From NCBI GenBank assembly GCA_015345905.1, contig JADDTR010000004.1:62001-126000 (forward strand): 64,000 bases of DNA, in the 5' to 3' direction. Below, piece by piece: positions 1 through 12,248 of this stretch. The position numbers were made by a program, and so were the translations under genes. The DNA is from Aotearoamyces nothofagi (lineage: Eukaryota > Ascomycota > Leotiomycetes > Leotiales > Tympanidaceae). The notes under the pieces were generated by a model that saw only the letters and a program-made list of their open reading frames with translations, searched no databases and was not told the origin of the DNA. Within the stretch, counting starts at the first letter, position 1. The number at the start of each line of letters is the position of its first letter.

Positions 1-23
1 GAGGCGCCATAACATCGCTTACC

Positions 24-242
24 TTAAAGAGTATACAGAGTGATAACAACTGGATCTATGATTACTATCGAAGTACTATTCCTACGCTCCAGCTCAACAT
101 TTCGAGAACCCCGTCTCCTTATATACTCCAGGCTTGAGGATAGCCTATCACACCTGAAGAGCTTTAGCACGTGCTGCAAAACATTGGGCTCTCTTGCTCC
201 GCTGAAGACGTCTAGGAAATGTTGCTCAGTCAGCCCAGCCTG
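24..242 (-). other. Open frame at the window edge, possible gene remnant or 3' exon
   Basis: The minus strand is open for 72 codons and ends in TAA at 26-24. The composition looks protein-like (it contains LTEQHFLDVF and NVLQHVLKLF), but there is no in-frame start, because a TGA lies directly upstream at 245-243. It could be the last exon of a gene, a decayed fragment, or chance. I do not recognise the family. The plus-strand frame over the same bases is poorer in composition. Confidence 0.2.
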
Positions 243-1478
243 TCACGATTCGTAACGAGCTACAAGTTCCGATACCATGCTCCTTCTCTTCACCATCTAC
301 AAGTCCATCAACTTTATCCGTGATTCCCGTAGAGCCTTCCATTTTTAGAGAAACATCTTCCGTCCTTCTCGGGCATGCCCTGTATTGATAAGGCTATTTC
401 GGGAAGTCGCAGGTCAGCTGGCTTCTTTCGGAAGTTCTGCGCAGATCCGTGCATGGCGCGAGGGGTTGCGAGAAGTCACTGCAGGCACCCCGTTGAAACA
501 TAGAAATATCATATGTGAGAGCAGCTAAGTTGTGCTGGCCTCAGCTCACTGTGTATAATTAGTTGAGTTGCCTTGAGTTGAAGCATCAATTCGACTCAAC
601 TCAAGCAAACCCATGAGTTTGGCAACTCTTGCTATTATAGGTTTGGTTCGAGCCAAATTGGGCTTAGTAGTCTATTAAATACTACTCCCCCTTTTCCCCT
701 CCCCTCTAAGTAATCTTGATCTGGGGTGTTTGTCTAGGATAATTTTTGCTTAGTAAACAGGCCATCTGGCCAATTGACCACCGGTGACCCAAGATTTAGC
801 CCCCAAGGTTGTTCAGAGGAGGGATTTCAGGGAATGATATTCGACAAACCAAATTTCTGGAAGTTTTCCAAGATATTAAACTGAATTCTAGCATAATAAT
901 ATTGAGACTATTTAAATAAATATATTTCAGATAGTTACAGCGGTATACAAATTTCTCTGATTGGATATAGATAATGTTTATATTGCTGTAATTTAATTAT
1001 CTAAATCAAATTCAACCAACCCAATGAATTGAAAATTGCCGACTCAAACAGCCAAGCTCAGCTCAACTCAACTCACTCGAGAGTTCAATTCGCGTTGAGC
1101 GAATAAAAAAAGATACAGCACCTCAGCCTGCTGTTCCTACCGATTAAGAAAAAATCTCCAGCTAGTCTTCGACGAAAGCCATGAACGATACTAGACAAGA
1201 GGAGTTTATTTTATTTCTATAGGTTATTCAGTAGGATGATATATAGTCAAAATTCACTAACCGACAACTATCATGTACTTCTTATTCACATTACAGGAAA
1301 TTGCTTTTTTTCAAAGCATCCTATAGCTCTCAATCACCCCTTTCTAGGTCACGTCTATGCCATACCACATCAACCATATATCCATCCAATCAATCAAACA
1401 CCTTTTCCATGACAAAGATAGACAGATACTCCTTTACAAACCCGCCTCCTACAGTTCATCTAGTCTAGTAGTTGTGGC
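243..1478. other. Gene-free AT-rich stretch
   Basis: No supported gene. It holds the inverted-repeat element listed at 561-1085 and, beyond it, AT-rich sequence running to the 3' end of the Izh3-like gene. No splice-compatible exons with a protein-like composition were seen. Confidence 0.5.
561..1085. mobile_element. Decayed inverted-repeat element, MITE-like
   Basis: The two ends are imperfect inverted copies of each other over roughly 110 nt. The left arm at about 561-670 carries AGTTGAGTTG, then TGAGTTTGGCAACT and GGTTTGGTTCGAGCC. The right arm at about 975-1085, read on the other strand, carries AGTTGAGTTGAGC, TGAGTCGGCAATTT and GGGTTGGTTGAATTT in the same order. The core is AT-rich and has no transposase frame. 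Within the left arm, CTTGAGTTGA and the matching ACTCAACTCAAG at 594-605 can fold locally. I saw no clear target-site duplication. A non-autonomous DNA element is the likely reading, much diverged; a simple fold-back repeat is the alternative. Confidence 0.4.
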
Positions 1479-3029
1479 CTAATAGGACGTACAGTCCAGC
1501 TCAGCTCTTTTGAATGCGTTCGCAAAGAACTCTTGCATCGCCATATAGTGGAACAAGATGCCGCCAAGCACCGCGAAATGCCAAAGATTATGACTTCCGC
1601 CAATATAATCAAATGCACCTGGGCACCAGCGTTCAGGCACGTGAGATGCATAGACGACGGCGCCGGCAAGATAAACCATGATGCTCTTAGCAATTGGGGC
1701 GTAGAATTCCCACGCCCAGGCTCCGCCACGGGTGAGACTTATTTGGAGTACGGGAATAAAGCCTGTCGCACCTAGAGAGACATAAAAGGCCACACGCGCC
1801 CATGCCATATTCGGACGGTTGAACGTTGGGTGCCATGGCAGGATAACACCCCCGATCCCTAACGTGGCTGTTGTAGTGAGGTAGACCCATCGACTAACCG
1901 GCTCGCAGTAGAACGCAGTGTATTCAGTGGTCATTATAGACGCAGCTATCAACAGAGATATACCCGTATAATCAACACATGCGAATCTCTCCATTAGAGT
2001 CTGATTCGCCACGCTGTTCATCGTATGCCATAATGTACTGCAGACAAGGCATTTGCAAGCGGCGAAAAAGAACACCGCTGCGATGAAAACATCGGTATTG
2101 GTGCTCAAGGAGAAGTTGACACTGTTAGGGTAGAAGTAGAAGGCAATAGCGAGGACAATCATGAGACCGATTGCGTGAGACCAGATGTTGACTAGCTCGT
2201 TCGAAATGGCAACCATTGACCTTAGACATGCTACCTTGGTATCATGAAATCGATATCCTTTGACGATGTGTGGATTAACCCTCCATGGAATGGGTAGGTC
2301 CTCGTATCGTAGTAGTCCATGTTCCTGTGCTCGAATAATGGCTCGCGCAATATGTTCTTCCATCGATTCCGTAGCTTTCAAAGCCTGTTTGATACCCTCA
2401 TCCACCACTTCCCGCGCTTTCTCAATTCCTTCATCTACAACCCGTCGTCCTTCATCTATCAAGGAGCCTGCTGCTCCAACAAATCCCTGATCTCTCAATT
2501 TGTAAGCTCGAGCTTCGAAGTCCGATAACATGCCGTCCAGCAGACCGATACCAGCAATCACTTTCTCGTTCAGACCCTCCTTAGCCGCTAGCGCATCATG
2601 GTACCTGGCTTCTACAGTTTCCACCATGACTTTTGCCCTGCGACGACCAGCACCAAGGACATCTCCGGATGCTTGTGAACATCTTACTCGTACTGCTTCT
2701 AACGTCGCATATGCGCGGGAAATTCCTGCATCAATATTCATGTTGCCATACTCTTCGAGGAAGTCTAATCGTCGTTCCAATTCAGCAAGGAAAAGGTCAA
2801 CCTGCATATGAGTCGTTAACGATTATACCAAGTTATCCATATAAGCACGGCATACCTTTAGCATCAACCCCTCATCGCCGTCTGTGGAGGCTGCGGATGA
2901 TCTCCGGCGGGGATGAAAGGGAGAGTGGCGACGCTTATAAGCAGGTTCTTGACTATCCGAGCCAGTCGTAGTTGCAGAGTTGATGTTCTCATATGTCTCG
3001 ACCGTCAACGATGGTGAAGTGCAAACCAT
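1479..3029 (-). CDS. IZH3: PAQR/AdipoR-family membrane protein, Izh3-like
   Basis: Two exons, 3029-2856 and 2801-1479, joined over a 54-nt intron (donor GTATGC, acceptor CAG), give 498 residues. The first ~200 residues are helical and charged, the N-terminal extension typical of fungal Izh3-type proteins. Seven membrane segments follow. PAQR landmarks are present: NELVNIWSH (about 258-266), STLWH before the third helix, FACVDYTGI, and a C-terminal GSHNLWHF. The His residues in STLWH and GSHNLWH correspond to the zinc-binding positions of AdipoR and hemolysin-III proteins. Yeast Izh proteins affect zinc and sterol homeostasis; the fungal role is therefore membrane or lipid signalling by inference. 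The start was chosen because the open exon 1 joins in frame and contains a basic, Ser-rich tail. The gene diverges from THOC5. Confidence 0.9.
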
Positions 3030-3657
3030 CTTGACTTCTCAACAGTGCCGTAATCGTTATTTCGAGGTAATCCCGGAGATAGTGGGGCGTCCCGTTCCTG
3101 AGGGATGTATAGAGTTATGACATGAGACGATTTGGACGTGAGAGTAAGACAATTTCGATAGTGCAACGAGACTCCTATGTACAAAGAAAAAAAGAATGAA
3201 GTGATTATCAAGGATTGAGGAGGTAGAAGTACCACGGGGAATCGATGTGGGCTTCTATAGGACGGAAAAGAAGTGCCGTGACCTCGGATCCCTGATTGTT
3301 GAGGCGATTAATTCCCGGTCTCGGTCTGTCGATGATCAAAGATTCTGGAACCTTTTTAGAATCTCAGTCAATTTGGTGGCTGAATATGCCCATGTATATC
3401 ACAGATACATTTCGAAATAAGATGAAGAAAACATAAAGATCGTTGGCTATTTTACGCACATGATTATTAGACGACTCATGCTTTACGTGTTAGTAGACGC
3501 CGCCTCGTCAGCGATGCTCAGCCGCGATTGTCCCTTGCTGTCAGGTCAGAGTGTCTTTCGCTTAGCGATCTGCTAAATAGGTAGTTTCATCAAACGTCGT
3601 GAGGCTGAGAATAATTGCAGTCCTGACAGGAATATAATAGAATCAACATCTCTCACG
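3030..3657. promoter_or_regulatory. Divergent promoter region between the Izh3-like gene and THOC5
   Basis: A 628-nt stretch separates the two start codons, which face away from each other. It must hold both promoters. No specific binding site is claimed, and no other gene is seen inside. Confidence 0.5.
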
Positions 3658-4404
3658 ATGGCTATCGACACAATTGTCACCGATGATAGTCTGAAGGCAG
3701 TGCTTGCCGCATCTAACGATGCAAGACAGCAATCCATTGCCCTTGTCGAACTTGTTTCCGAATCCTCAACGACCTCACCTCCGCCGCTTGAAGCTCAACT
3801 TAAGATCTCGAGGCAGCAAAAGATCCTCTACGGGTACCTGGCACAGCTGAGAGGCCTACACCGCGATGCTACGTTTGGCGGGCGAGACACGAAGGTCGCA
3901 ACGGCTGAGGCGAGACAAGAGGTCGATCGCCTGCATCTCCAATTACAAAATCTCTACTACGAGCAGCGCCATCTACAGGGTGAGATCGCCGCATGCGAAG
4001 CTTATGAGTATGTTTAATGCATTTCTCAGCACATCGGCTCGCAAGAAATACTAATTAGATCTAGTCATAAATACTTGCAGCTCCCCTTGATCCCCGTTGA
4101 CGAGTTCTTGGAGTTACATCCAGAATATGCCGAGGCTGATGAGATTGCTCTCACCATTGCACGTATCGACCACGAGCATGCGGAACGAGAAGCACTGGAA
4201 CAGCAGAGGCAAGGGTTACTGAAGAAGAAACAAGGTCTTATTGCGGACAATAAGAAGAGGAAAGATGATTTAGCAAATTTGGATAAGCAGTTGGAGAATT
4301 TTATTGATGTAAGTATCCTTTTGCTACGACTGTTGAGGGATACAAATGCTAATTGAATGTAGGCGGCCAAGCCAATTCAGAAAACACTTGAGAAAGTGGT
4401 TTGA
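3658..4404 (+). CDS. THOC5: THO complex subunit 5 (THOC5/Fmip1 family)
   Basis: Three exons: 3658-4007, 4065-4308 and 4363-4404. Introns are 57 nt (GTATGT...TAG) and 54 nt (GTAAGT...TAG). The product is 211 residues, short like other fungal members. The diagnostic THOC5 stretch is LQNLYYEQRHLQGEIAAC followed by AYDHKYLQLPLIPVDEF. The second part is restored only when the acceptor at 4063-4064 is used rather than the AG five nt upstream. Long coiled-coil helices with many Glu and Lys make up the rest. THO couples transcription with mRNP assembly and nuclear export; THOC5 is a structural coiled-coil partner in that nuclear complex. The C-terminus comes from a 13-codon last exon. The gene is convergent with the ENA pump gene. 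Confidence 0.88.
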
Positions 4405-5454
4405 GATGGGAATAGTGTATTGATTGCTAGTTCCCAATTTTTAATATGCCTATGGAGAGAGACAGTGTAGGGATAAGATGGTATACCCCTTCTAAGGAGC
4501 ATGATGAAATATGGGACCGGAAACCCTCCGCCGATAGCAAGCTATACCCATATGGCCCTAGAATATCTTCTCAATGTCTCCAGATGGAGCATTCTGCGGA
4601 AGAGGAGCCGGGAGACCAAGTAATACGTCGGTGCATGGTGCACGGAGACAGCAGTGTACAAGTACAATATGAAATATCAGCCAGGAATCCGGAATTTGCT
4701 TATTCGAAAACACTATGACGCGAAACCGTACAGCCAAAGTGCAAAGCAAAAGGCAAAAGAGATTGTCTATGAAGGCTGAAGAACTCCTGTACTATAAGGG
4801 ATTCCATTTGGAGGTTTTTGGGGTATGACTTTGTTCTATCTATTACGTGGTGGCTAGAAGTATACCGATAGATTCCCGAAAGTAAAGATAATGTGACTTA
4901 TATTGAGTAGTAGTATTAAGTGAACCCTCCTTCAAGAGTGAATTGAATCCAAATAGAGCGGAATCATCAAGTAAACAAAGAACTCCGATGTCGATTATGC
5001 TTATTTATAATTTGCCACATCTAGCTTCTTCTTATAAATGACCAACTGGTGGTCGATCTATCATCGAAGATGCAGAGCTGTTGAGCAACTCGAGAAGGGA
5101 AGATGGTAACTGTAGGTATCCTTTATAACTACAACTACCTTTGACGTCCTGTCGGTCTCAATATACAGGCTGGAAAGAATCTTTCGGACTTTGTTGAAGG
5201 CAGAGCAGGACATTCGGACAGGATTATTGCTCAGGCGTAATTATACAGTTGAAGGATGGTTACTTCAGGTTTTGGTACTTATTAGCAGACATTATTAATT
5301 CAATTCAGCATTAATTGACAATTATATACAGTCTGATAAGTCATATCTAAGATAGAATCCTGAAGAAACAACCGAGCTATTTCTACTATGGTAGTTGTAT
5401 GAACACCTCATAACTAGGCCACTCTATAAATCATAAGTCTGGAGCCAACAATAT
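4405..5454. other. Convergent intergenic region
   Basis: About 1.05 kb between the 3' ends of THOC5 and the ENA pump gene. It is AT-rich and must contain both 3' UTRs. No further gene, repeat or RNA was seen. Confidence 0.5.
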
Positions 5455-8400
5455 CTAAACCTGATCCTCGGACCTATTGCCAAGTCGAGAATGCAAGTCC
5501 AGTGGTCCTCTCAATAACGCTCCCGTCGTCGGCACCGTACCCATCGACCCAATATCCGTAACCATCTCGCCCACCGAAGACCCACCAATACTCTTCTCCG
5601 TACCACGCCGACTCAATGACCTAAACGATCCCGTCGTCGTCGTCTTCGCCATCGTAAAGAAACCTTGCCTCAATCCAAGTCTCTTATTTTTCTCCAACTC
5701 GTCCCTATTCTCTTCGCCATGCTCGAACAAATGATACAATCGCTTAATCGCTTTCCACGCCTCCATACCTAGGACGAATATGAATACAGCGCCAAATGAG
5801 AGAGCCCATTCCCACGTGATTCCAACGTGCTTAAAAACGTTCGTATTCAGACCAGGAATGTAGACTGCGGGGAACACGGAAACAGCGCCGATGACCACGG
5901 CCCAAAAGAGGAATTTGTTCTCATATATATCCTTGAAAAATGGGAACGCGCTCTCGGTCCCAGGATCCAAGCGGAACATGCTCCGACGAATTGACTTGAA
6001 CTCCCAAGCTGAGATCAGGATGAGCCAAGTTAGCTCTGCGAAGACAGCTGCACGTGCGCGAAAAACAGGTCTGCAGCTCTCACTCCAGGAGCGATTGCAG
6101 TCTTGGCCTAAGTTGCCGTCATTGACGCCATAAATGATGATGACAAAAGTAAGGAGTGCGCAGGCGCCCATCAAGACACCATAAACGACCATATCAACCA
6201 TGATCTGAACGGTGAAAACACCACGCTTGTTATCGTGCGGCGGCCGTCGCATGATATCCGAACTCGCCTTCTCGCGCCCAAGTCCGAATGCTGGGAACGA
6301 AGATGTGAGCATGTTGATCCAAAGAATTTGTAACGGCGAGAGAGGAAAGACAGAGAAGCCAGTCGCGTCCTGGAATCCGAGACCCGCGATCAGAAGGATG
6401 ACTTCACCGACATTTGATGTGAGGAGATGGAGCACGAATTTCTGGATGTTGTCGAACATTCGTCGTCCTTCACGTATCGCTGATACAATGGAGTTAAATT
6501 TGTCATCCGTCAGTACAATCTTTGCAGCCCCTTTGGCGACGTCGGATCCAGCAAGACCCATTGCGATGCCGACGTCAGCTTTACTTAAGCTGGGAGCATC
6601 GTTGACGCCGTCACCTGTCATGGCCATGTACAAACCTCGACGACGGAGGGCCTCGATCATCCTCGTCTTCGTATTAGGTGCACAGCGTGCTATGACAAGA
6701 GGAAGTTCAGGCATTGCATCAATGTCAGCATCGGACATCTTGTCAAAGTCTGTGGCCTTTTTAATCATTGAATCTGCCACATCAGCGGGTAAGTTGAACA
6801 TGTTTCTAGGAATGATTCCAATTTCTTTAGCAATTGCTGTTGCAGTGGATGGATGGTCGCCTGTCAACATGTGGACTTTGATTCCGGCCTCCGCACACTC
6901 TCGTACAGCATCCTTTGTCTCATCTCGAGGAGGATCATAAATGCCGACAAGTCCAAGTAAATTTAGGTCTTGTTCGACCTCTGAGCGAAGCTTGCTATCA
7001 TCGCCTTTATGTTTCTTCTCTGCGACAGAATGCTGTTCCATACGGTCTTTAAAATTGCCGTCCCATGTCCGAGAGGCGACGGCTAGGACCCGCTGTCCTT
7101 GACTAGCCAATATGTCCATTTGGCTAATAATGTGTTCCTTTACCTTCTCTGTTATTGGCTCTTTATTCGCACCTGAGCCAATCGTTGTGCAGAGATCAAG
7201 AACACGTTCGACGGCGCCTTTGGTAAATATCATGCTATCTTTGCTTCCGGGACTATTGTATGCCACAGACATGCGTTTTACGCTGCTGTCGAAAGGAAAC
7301 TCGCCAACCTGCTTCCAGCCTTCTGATACGAGGACCTTCTTGTTACGTTCAAATCGATGGGCAAAGACTTGAAGTGCAATCTCGGTCGGCTCGCCTGTTG
7401 TCTGCCATTTCTTGGATGTGGCACCCTCTACTTGCTCGTATTTGACAGTAGCCAAGTTGCATAGCGCGATAGATTCAATGAAGGCTTCAAGCTCTGGGGT
7501 TACTTCTGCTTCCTCTTCTACGGCTTTCTTTTCGTTTCTATGCTCATCTTTAGCTGCCTTGTCGGCAGGGATATCAAATGTAAGTGCTGCTGCACTTCGC
7601 TGATAGTCGTAGTCTGGGTTCTTCTCTTGGAAAGGGATATTCTGGGTTGGTGTTGGCGCCGGGCCTCGAGTGACAGTGCCTTGGGTAGGGTCATTTGGGT
7701 CCATCGAATTATTGACTGTAAAAACGCCAGATTTCCAAATCCAGACTTTCTTTACAATCATGGCACCCTGGGTGAGGGTCCCTGTCTTATCAGAGCAAAT
7801 ATTGGTTATGCCACCGAGAGCCTCGAGGGCTGATAGATCTCTAACAACTACGTTTGCCTTTCGCATGACTGTCATACCGACGACCATGGTAATAGTAAGA
7901 ACACTATTCGAGTATTAGTAAGGTATTATAACGAGTATATATATAACACATACGCTATCAAAGACTCCGGGATGATAGCAATACCAGTAGAAATGGCGTA
8001 AATAGCGACCTCGTCGGTAACATTGAATCGATTAACTCCGAAAACGACGATTGCGAGTAGAATGGCGCAACCGAACAGAGCGTAGGCAAGTTTAGAAAGC
8101 TTCCGTTGAAGTGGTGTACCTTCAGTGAGGCCAAGGAATTTCCCAAGCATATCGTAGATACGCCACACAAGGCCTTTAATTGGCTGAGCAGTGCCATACT
8201 TCTTGTAGTTCATCGAGCGTCCAGGCTTTCTAGTCTTCTTCGTTGTTGATGATGCGATCTTCCCAACTTCAGTTTGCATACCAGTAAAGACAGCAATACC
8301 TCGGCCACGACCTTTCGATACTGTGGTTGTAGAGTACGCCATATTGAAGCGATCTGCAATTCCGACTTCTCCTTCAGATGTCGCAAGATTGTTAGTTCCT

Positions 8401-9088
8401 GGTATCATAATCTCGCCCTCGGTCGTTTTCTCGACAGGCTCGGCCTCTCCAGTCAGTGATTTCTCATCGCAGTTGAGGTTCATTGCTTCAAATAGACGAA
8501 GGTCGGCGGGTACGGTATCACCTGTCTTTAAGATAATGACGTCTCCAGGGACGACTTCTGCGCTTTAATTGTGTATCAGAATATTTGCCTTTCAGACGAC
8601 GATTTGAATTTGGCTCACCTAGGAATAACCTCAATTTTGCCATCTCGCAATACTGCAGCGCTAGGTGAAGATAGCTGCCTGAGCGAGTCCATCTTCTTCT
8701 CTGCCTTGAACTCCTGAAAGAATCCAATAGCAACATTGAGAATAATGACAGCTGCAAGAACTCCGCCTTCAACATAGTCACCAACCCCGAAACTCAGAGC
8801 CATTGCGAAAACAAGGACCTTTTGAAATTAGTTCAAAGCTGCTTTCCCGGCCGGAATAGAACCTACCAGTATCATGGCATTACTGATCTGTTTGATCAAT
8901 ATGCTATACCATCCGACTCCCCCTCCACCATCGAGCTCATTAAGAGGATACTCTTTCTGCAATTCTAACACCCTCTTACCTGTCAGACCTGTCTCGATGT
9001 CAGCCCCAAAGTCCCTTGCGACTTCCTCCACGGAGTGGAGGAAAGGGTGTCGCTCGGTCTTATGGGATACTGCCTTCTTTGGTGCCAT
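5455..9088 (-). CDS. ENA1: ENA-type P-type ATPase, Na+/K+ export pump
   Basis: Four exons: 9088-8867, 8818-8619, 8562-7954 and 7903-5455. The introns are 48, 56 and 50 nt and all close in frame. The product has 1159 residues. An N-terminal cation-ATPase domain is followed by the A-domain motif SLTGEAEP and the phosphorylation motif CSDKTGTLTQG, with the Asp near residue 382. The hinge MTGDGVNDAP and about ten membrane helices complete the pump. P-type group IID pumps export Na+ or K+ across the plasma membrane, especially at high salt or alkaline pH. The order of motifs and the VLTITMVVGMTVMRKANVVV segment before DKTGT fit ENA better than Ca2+ (PMR1/SERCA) pumps. The last ~60 residues form a Ser/Thr/Gly-rich cytosolic tail. 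Four PacC-like sites lie 223-474 nt upstream. Confidence 0.93.
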
Positions 9089-9310
9089 AGTGCTGAGTAA
9101 TAGTATAGCTAGCTGTAATTCACGAGTTCTATTCCTAATCGAGGGAATAGTAGGGAATATATGGTATATTGAGGGTTCATTAGAAGAAAGCTTTCAACTT
9201 GGAGAGCAAGGTCAAGGAAGGGGGAACCCCGCCGTCTATATAGCTCCAAGAGAGCTTGAGATGCTGACGACATCTCTGCAGGAAAGGTCACTCCACACGA
9301 ACTTTTACAT

Positions 9311-9562
9311 GCCAAGAGAGAATGTGGCATTGTTGTACGCAACTAGCTATCTACACACTCGCAATCGCTAAGAGCCCAAGCCTTGGCAACCGATGCGGTT
9401 GCATGCGATTGGTCGCTAGCCCCGAGCGCTGGTGGAATCAGCGCGGCGGAAGTGACTTATGTGGAAGGAGCACATTAATTCCGCCACCAAGTGCCACTTC
9501 CACACTTCCACTCCTCCACTCTTCCTTCCGCCAAGATGTTGCGTACAGTTCGTGGCGCCAAG
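9311..9562. promoter_or_regulatory. Cluster of four PacC-like sites upstream of the ENA gene
   Basis: The hexamer GCCAAG occurs at 9311-9316, 9530-9535 and 9557-9562 on the plus strand and at 9382-9387 on the minus strand. It matches the ambient-pH regulator PacC core GCCARG. The sites lie 223-474 nt upstream of the ENA start codon. With equal base use, about 0.25 such sites are expected in 252 bp on both strands. An ATTGG (CCAAT box in reverse) lies at about 9408. Control by pH is inferred from the known alkaline induction of fungal ENA genes; nothing here proves binding. Confidence 0.45.
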
Positions 9563-11054
9563 AGTTGTGTTCTCGGCGGGCGGAGGCCGGACATCACCAT
9601 CGATGATGCGCCATGGGAGCAGTTGAACTAATGCTGCATTGGAAGCTAATGCGAAAGGACTTCAAAGTAAGTTAAAGATATTCAATCTGCCTTCGTCAAT
9701 CCTTCGCCCGCCTTCCCCTTCACAACCCTTCAACCTCCAAACCTAAACTCTGCTTATCATCCTCTCGAGCGATATGCTACAGTACTCTCCAAAAGCTCCA
9801 TGAATGGTACATTGACTCGAAACTCTCTCTATGCCTAATTCTCAATCCCGAGAATCTATACTGCGTTGCAGTCTGAGCGAGATACAGTACTACTTGCAAG
9901 GCTATATCTGCCTATGTAATGCCCCTCATCATGGGCTACTGAGTCAAAACTGCTCAGCCTGAGTATAAAATCATACCTTACAATGCAGAGCACTATTCGG
10001 GCTCGGCTTATGCGATCTCCATTTATGGGGCTTGGGGGTTTAAAGATACAGAGCCCACTAGTAGTGAACTGTTCCGAACATGTCACGTGCCCAGTATCCG
10101 CTCTTGCCAACCTAAGGCATCAACACGGGCCACACGTGCCACAGTACGGGGTAATGCCAAATATGCAGCTGGGAACAGACACGGCGCTAATTTATGAGTA
10201 ATGCTTTCATTCCATCGACTCGACCGCGTGCAAAGTCGGAAATCGGTGCAGAATCGGTGCAGAATCGGTCCCAACTGCCAACTGCCAACTGCCAACTGCC
10301 AACTGCCAACGAACCACTCGCCCTCATGGATCATGCGAGTCTGGTGTCGCTCGCTCGGCTTTGTCAGCCAGGCAGCGCTGACCAAGTCACCCAAGTCACT
10401 CTCGCCCAAGCCTGTCCTCCTTGCCTAACAATACATATATCCACGACATCTTGGAGGTAGTATTCCGGCAGCTTTTCTTGCCGTTACAAGTACAGCTCCG
10501 TCTTTCTTTCTCTGCTCTTAGCAACTGGTGCGGTCGATTCTGTACAGATACCACAAGGTCACGGCGGAAACCCCGGATTCCGTATCTTTTGGTAGCCTCG
10601 CGTGCCTCTGCAATCCCGGCGCATCCGACACTCCAGTATTCAAAATCTCTACAGGTCGCTGCGCAATTTGCAACGCCTCTGATCAATGCAGAAGTCAAGA
10701 CTGGTTATATCTAATCGACCGGATAGTTCAAGCCAACTTTGATCTCCAACACATCTGTCGGGTCTCTAAGAGAAAGACTTTGTTGGCCGCAGCCTCGACC
10801 TCCTTCGTATTCAGTTTCTACCTTGTCAGCAACGTTCGGACTGTATGTGAGCAGAAGGCGATTACCGATCGCCTCGAGGCCTGTATATACCTGGCAAAAT
10901 ACTTAAAGCGACCTGGAATTCAAGAGATCCGAAAATATTTCTCTGGGGTGAATTTGCAGGGTGTGGATTACACGGACCAAAGAACCCAACTGCTATTTTG
11001 AGTCTGGATTGACCAGCAGCAATTACATGTGCCAGGGTCGGCCCGCAGAGCAAT
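9563..11054. other. Remainder of the ENA/acyltransferase divergent region
   Basis: About 1.5 kb without a supportable gene. Two small minisatellites lie at 10241-10310. The frames across 10.4-11.0 kb are short, lack convincing start and splice context, and resemble no family I know. Confidence 0.45.
10241..10310 (+). repeat. Two adjoining short tandem repeats
   Basis: An 11-bp unit, AATCGGTGCAG, is present 2.7 times at 10241-10270. It is followed at once by a 7-bp unit, CCAACTG, repeated 5.7 times without error at 10271-10310. The perfect copies suggest recent slippage. Confidence 0.9.
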
Positions 11055-12221
11055 ATGAACATCTCATACCCCCCCTTCCACATCCTCGATCTACCGCCTG
11101 CATTCAATGAGCTCGGCCATCAATTTCTCAAAGCGCTAATATATCTTCTCGTGCCTCTGGAACTTCTTTACTTTTCTATATATTTCAAGCTCAAAGATGC
11201 CTATAAGCTATACATCTATCTCTCCATACTTTCAATGGCGACGCTTTGGCTTTCTCCAATCATAGCACCTATCCATTGCAGCCCTGTAAAATGCCTTCAG
11301 AATTTTGCTGGTATGTAATTATAGTTGCTACAAGGTTCCGTTGTTAGAGGGCGACCCTTCGCTGACGTTTCCCAACAGTTGCAATCGGCACTTTGAAGAT
11401 CCTTGATATATGGGCACGTAGAAATTCCCTACCAACATATACAGCTGGACGAAGACCGTCGGACTGGTTATTGTCGCTAATTCTCATTACGGAACTCCGT
11501 TATGAGTCCTTTACACCTAATCATATTCGTGTCCCAAAACATCTGGAGAACTTCAACGAGCCGCTGCAGCTGGGGATCCACCTGACTGTGTTTGTGCTTC
11601 TACAATTACTTCCTCAAGTATACCCAACACTCCTAGCATTTGAGGTTTTACTTTCCATATATATTATATGGACCAGCATGCAGCTCTTCGTGAGATATAA
11701 GAGCAGTCCAGCATTGTTTGGACCTCTATATAAAATAGATAGCTTAACAGGCTTCTGGTAAGACACTGATTGCCCCCCCCCTTCTATGATTTCATCAAAT
11801 CAATTGCTGACACGAACTCAAAAGGTCGGAAACCTGGCACAACGCGTTCGCCTCTCCGTGCACTAGCTTAGCATATAGACCACTCCGATATGGACTACCC
11901 AGACTTGGGGTACCAATCCCCATAGCGCGCTCGATGGGAGTTCTCGGCGCTTTCGCTCTTATGGCCATGTTTCACGTCTACGCTCTCACCCCGATCCTTG
12001 ATAGCATTGCCTTGAAGCGCATTGGGATTTTCTTCTTCTTGAACGGCATTGCAACCGTCGCGGAAGCCGCGATATGGGGCCGCAAGATGCATTGGGTGAG
12101 GACAATGATAGCTTGGGCATTTGAGGTCACTGTTGCGTCTTGGACAGCAGACGCGATCAGGTTTCCTAACGGTCTAAGCAAGATTGCCTGGAGAGACATT
12201 TGTGATGCCCCTTATTATTGA
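11055..12221 (+). CDS. Wax-synthase-like membrane acyltransferase
   Basis: Three exons: 11055-11310, 11379-11757 and 11825-12221. Introns of 68 and 67 nt restore one frame of 343 residues. Several hydrophobic helices span the protein. The third exon opens with FWSETWHNAF, which matches the conserved W-H region of wax-synthase-domain proteins (a relative of MBOAT enzymes); the His is the probable catalytic residue. RPLRYGLPRLGVP and AMFHVYAL follow, as in fungal relatives such as the trichothecene acetyltransferase Tri7 and terpenoid acetyltransferases. The likely reaction is transfer of an acyl group from acyl-CoA to an alcohol in a membrane. No secondary-metabolite core enzyme lies nearby, so the substrate is unknown. 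Confidence 0.75.
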
Positions 12222-12248
12222 TACCCCTTAGATACCCCTTAGATACCA
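12219..12248 (+). repeat. Short tandem repeat at the acyltransferase 3' end
   Basis: An 11-bp unit, close to AGATACCCCTT, is present about 2.6 times, starting at the stop codon of the acyltransferase gene. It is probably part of the 3' UTR. Confidence 0.8.

Noticed and set aside
6212-6940. 242-codon plus-strand frame
   Set aside because: It is antisense to the conserved ATPase core of the ENA pump and has no independent support.
10528-11001. 157-codon frame upstream of the acyltransferase
   Set aside because: It has no good start context, no known motif, and a composition without a clear folded-protein texture. It might be a small unknown gene, but I cannot support it.
11055-12221. Secondary-metabolite gene cluster around the acyltransferase
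   Set aside because: No polyketide, peptide or terpene synthase, P450 or transporter is nearby.
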